From assembly GCF_003073045.1 (NCBI RefSeq), contig NC_037593.1, forward strand, positions 4,827,525 to 4,891,524: a stretch of DNA of 64,000 nt, written 5' to 3'. The translations under genes and the position numbers were made by a program. The DNA is from Pomacea canaliculata. Its lineage: Eukaryota; Mollusca; Gastropoda; Architaenioglossa; Ampullariidae. Positions 62,901 to 64,000 of this stretch are shown one piece after another. Position 1 is the first letter of the stretch; each line of letters opens with the position of its first letter. The notes below the pieces were generated by a model. It ran no database searches. It was not told where the DNA came from and saw only the letters and a program-made list of their open reading frames with translations.

Positions 62901-63313
62901 CTAATGCTCTTAATCTTCTTTGGAGCCATGATTGAGGGCTATATTATTAAAATAAAGCACAAAAATCACTAAATAAAAGGTGCACAGATAAAGATAACGA
63001 ACGACCAATTGTAACTGCGTTTCAAGCGGGAGTAATGCTTGGTCTGAGATGTTGGTCAGTCCTTTGTGAGTGACTTGACTGTTCGGTATCTGAATTTTGT
63101 TTGGTATCCGGTGCAAATTTTTAATGAAATTTTTGGTTGTTATCCGAAATGCTCGCTATCAAAGGCGTTGGCTAGCCGAGGTTCCACTGTACTACAATCC
63201 ATCTTTAATTACAACTTATTCAATTACCTTTGCACATTGAAAATCCTTCTGCTTTTTAAGCACTTTATCTGCTTCCTGGATAGCCTTGCGATTGTTGCCG
63301 TTGTCTAAACAAT
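44972..63313 (-). CDS. NAA25: N-alpha-acetyltransferase 25, NatB auxiliary subunit (5' end outside window)
   Basis: This is the Mdm20/NAA25 TPR-type scaffold that anchors the NAA20 catalytic subunit of NatB to ribosomes for co-translational acetylation of Met-Asp/Glu/Asn/Gln N-termini. Exons in order: 63228-63313, 61633-61771, 61069-61265, 60725-60824, 60263-60343, 59762-59873, 59503-59595, 58758-58930, 58046-58158, 57144-57206, 53557-53692, 53111-53200, 52372-52476, 51924-51993, 51036-51136, 50612-50659, 50088-50244, 49422-49494, 48892-48925, 48412-48657, 47896-48019, 47434-47493, 47047-47144, 46423-46533, 45487-45639, 44972-45094. They give about 960 residues; human NAA25 has 972, so only the first about 20 are missing. 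Diagnostic stretches: LDNGNNRKAIQEADKVLKKQ, KNPYYFWAVMSNVMQ, KTMYLPLAERM, GPYLAQMELVRIL, NFQFKLLLMRLYVEMG, TEYLLASYKYGSFGK, TERLLLDLILETN and the basic tract SKQTRKKKGQK. Phases agree at every junction except in exon 51036-51136. The intron after 61069 appears to start with GC. Confidence 0.92.
46604..46660. repeat. Dispersed-repeat fragment in an NAA25 intron
   Basis: ACTGTAAATTTCGGTCAATT followed by GTGCACC and ATAAGCAGCACCCACTAA looks like a piece of a widespread TIR-element family whose copies carry ATAAGCCGCACC motifs. Only this end is recognisable, and the family name is not certain. Confidence 0.25.
51036..51136 (-). other. NAA25 exon with a one-base frame conflict
   Basis: Entering in the phase set by the previous exon, the first part reads GYFVSNHVGRLGHFLAAL, which matches human NAA25 (GYLLTRYAESLGQYAAA). 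The last part matches only one frame over (MLRFFSVNHKE, human ALRFFHSNQKD), which is also the phase that the next exon (TTEYLLASYKYGSFGK) needs. The switch lies close to a T-run near 51055-51060. In one frame throughout, a stop codon falls just before the donor. An assembly indel is the simplest reading; a real lesion cannot be excluded. Confidence 0.7.
54556..56287. mobile_element. hAT element with perfect 8-bp target duplication, interrupted by a LINE
   Basis: It begins CAGTGGTTCTCAAA and ends with TTTGAGAACCACTG, a perfect inverted pair. CACTAGAC flanks it on both sides (54548-54555 and 56288-56295). The part right of the LINE (55981-56287) shows GTGGTCCGCGGGC and TTGTCCGCGGTCC motifs typical of non-autonomous hAT copies. 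Almost all of the left half is replaced by the inserted LINE. The whole nest sits in the NAA25 intron between exons 57144-57206 and 53557-53692. No transposase remains. Confidence 0.85.
54570..55980 (+). mobile_element. 5'-truncated LINE (CR1/Jockey-like) with ATTGTC tail
   Basis: The plus-strand frame from about 54571 gives LEKHIHKHLQEHLLRYELLH, NQSGFRPHHSCHTALTSMVE and ALFVDFAKAFDVIDHNLL, the reverse transcriptase fingers and first catalytic aspartate. GVPQG (about 54899) and the catalytic FADD block (MFADDTT near 54980) are still readable but in other frames, so the copy has several frameshifts. The 3' end is AATAAAGAATTGTC followed by more ATTGTC units to 55980. It lies in the same orientation as the 16648-16690 tail of the same family. 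It is inserted just inside the left end of the hAT element. Confidence 0.85.
57393..57446 (+). mobile_element. 3' tail of a LINE family (copy 2)
   Basis: GATTGAGCTGCACCAGAATT, then GGGACAAATAAAGTTTTATC and a TTATC repeat. It is the same terminus as that at 2473-2524, in opposite orientation. No coding part is recognisable upstream, so it is a very short truncated copy in an NAA25 intron. Confidence 0.6.
61063..61068 (-). other. Non-canonical GC splice donor in NAA25
   Basis: The exon ends ...SNVMQ with CAG, and the intron starts GCTAGT. The next exon (AHSDSKLAKTMYLPLAERM) starts at its only nearby acceptor in phase 0, which requires this GC donor. The nearby GT, four bases on, would put the next exon out of frame. 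Confidence 0.6.
62410..63189 (-). mobile_element. Internally deleted pogo/Tigger-like element
   Basis: The ends CAGTGGAACCTCAGCTAACG and its near-complement GGCTAGCCGAGGTTCCACTG are flanked by TA on both sides, the Tc1/mariner-superfamily target. On the minus strand it still encodes the start of a pogo/Tigger transposase. At 780 bp it is far shorter than a full element (over 2 kb), so most of the transposase has been lost. It lies in the first NAA25 intron seen in the window. Confidence 0.85.
62768..62929 (-). pseudogene. N-terminal remnant of a Tigger/pogo transposase
   Basis: The 53-codon frame MAPKKIKSISSKGMKRKRPT, then HLKEKMISKYEGGMHVSGIA and KYGMSKSTVST, is the CENP-B-like N-terminal helix-turn-helix of pogo-family transposases. 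It stops right after STVST, where the family continues with a second DNA-binding helix region. The DDE catalytic domain is absent from the element. A relict, not a working gene. Confidence 0.75.
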
Positions 63314-64000
63314 CTGAAAACAAAAAAAATTCTATTAATATAAAAAATGAAATATTTTATAAAATACTCTAAATAAATAAAATGAGCATTAAATGCCAGA
63401 TATCCATCATAATTGAGTTGTAAAGATATCCTGGCATGTCTCAAAACATAAATTTATATTGGTGGAAAAGTGTATATCTGTTTTCTATTAGCTCTACTAT
63501 GAGCACCCCTACCCCCACCACCCGAAGATTAAATGTTTTGTGCTAAAGCCACAGATATATCCGCTTGTATATACACAAAGGTGAACTTGCCTAGCATGAA
63601 ACAAGTCCTCGAGTTAAATACACACTTTGTTTTCAACAAAAATTTATGGAAAACTATCTACATTAAAAGAAAAAATGTATATTTACAGTCAGAATTGTAT
63701 TCACCTTTGGTAAATCAGGGACACACAGACAAAAAAAAAAAAACAAAAACAAACGAAGAACATGATGATAATATTGTGCCAATGCTGAAACTTGTCAAAT
63801 CATATAACCTCTGTCAGCCGCCCATTTTGAATGATGTTTATGTCTCAAAATGTCAACCAGTAAATATATTCAGCAGTCAGCAATGACAATTCAAATTAGA
63901 TAACAGCATTGTAATAACAATGCAGAAAATAGATAAAGTGTACATAAGGCTTACATAATTATGTATTTACAAGAAACTGTGCAGAGAAATCAGATTATAG
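63314..64000. other. NAA25 intron running off the window
   Basis: AT-rich sequence with no exon that could encode the expected N-terminal about 20 residues, and no CpG-rich promoter-like segment. The first coding exon and promoter should lie beyond 64000. Confidence 0.6.

Overview
This is intron-rich, AT-rich animal DNA, dense in transposon remains and simple repeats. The host gene set (a NatB auxiliary subunit gene and a tandem run of small secreted peritrophin-type proteins) and the repeat mix (PIF/Harbinger, hAT, pogo/Tigger and several LINE families) fit a marine or freshwater invertebrate. I favour a mollusc, probably a gastropod, but the sequence does not prove it.

Layout. 1-13 kb holds no host gene that I can support. 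It has simple repeats, two unrelated LINE fragments (reverse transcriptase piece at 0.9-1.2 kb, 3' end at 7.8-8.1 kb) and one LINE tail at 2.5 kb. 13.6-15.5 kb (+) is a broken HARBI1-like PIF/Harbinger transposase. 17.1-22.8 kb (-) is an apparently intact six-exon gene for a Myb/SANT-like DNA-binding protein with a C-terminal coiled coil. This is the class of protein that accompanies Harbinger transposases. 23.2-29.0 kb is a nest of inverted-repeat elements. Its inner member (25.8-27.6 kb) carries between long inverted arms a copied fragment (promoter side plus exons 1 and 2) of the neighbouring Myb/SANT gene. This looks like transposon-mediated gene capture and is the most interesting thing in the window.

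29.4-40.2 kb holds three tandem paralogues on the minus strand, each with four exons, a signal peptide and two CBM14 (peritrophin-A) chitin-binding domains. The twelve cysteines keep exactly the same spacing in all three, and intron phases are 1, 2, 1 in all three. They are probably secreted chitin-binding proteins of mucus, gut lining or shell matrix. The intervals between and beside them carry several MITEs, three of them with clean terminal inverted repeats.

45.0 kb to the right edge (-) is most of NAA25 (Mdm20), the non-catalytic TPR subunit of the NatB N-terminal acetyltransferase. I could place 26 exons, from the second coding exon to the stop codon; only the short first coding exon is missing and should lie beyond base 64000. 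All phases join except at one exon, which has a single-base frame conflict, and one intron appears to use a GC donor. One NAA25 intron holds a hAT element with a perfect 8-bp target duplication that itself received a LINE; another holds an internally deleted pogo/Tigger element.

Functionally the window is two ordinary host loci (protein N-terminal acetylation; extracellular chitin binding) beside a transposon-rich block in which a Harbinger-type transposase, its likely DNA-binding partner and a captured copy of that partner lie within 15 kb.
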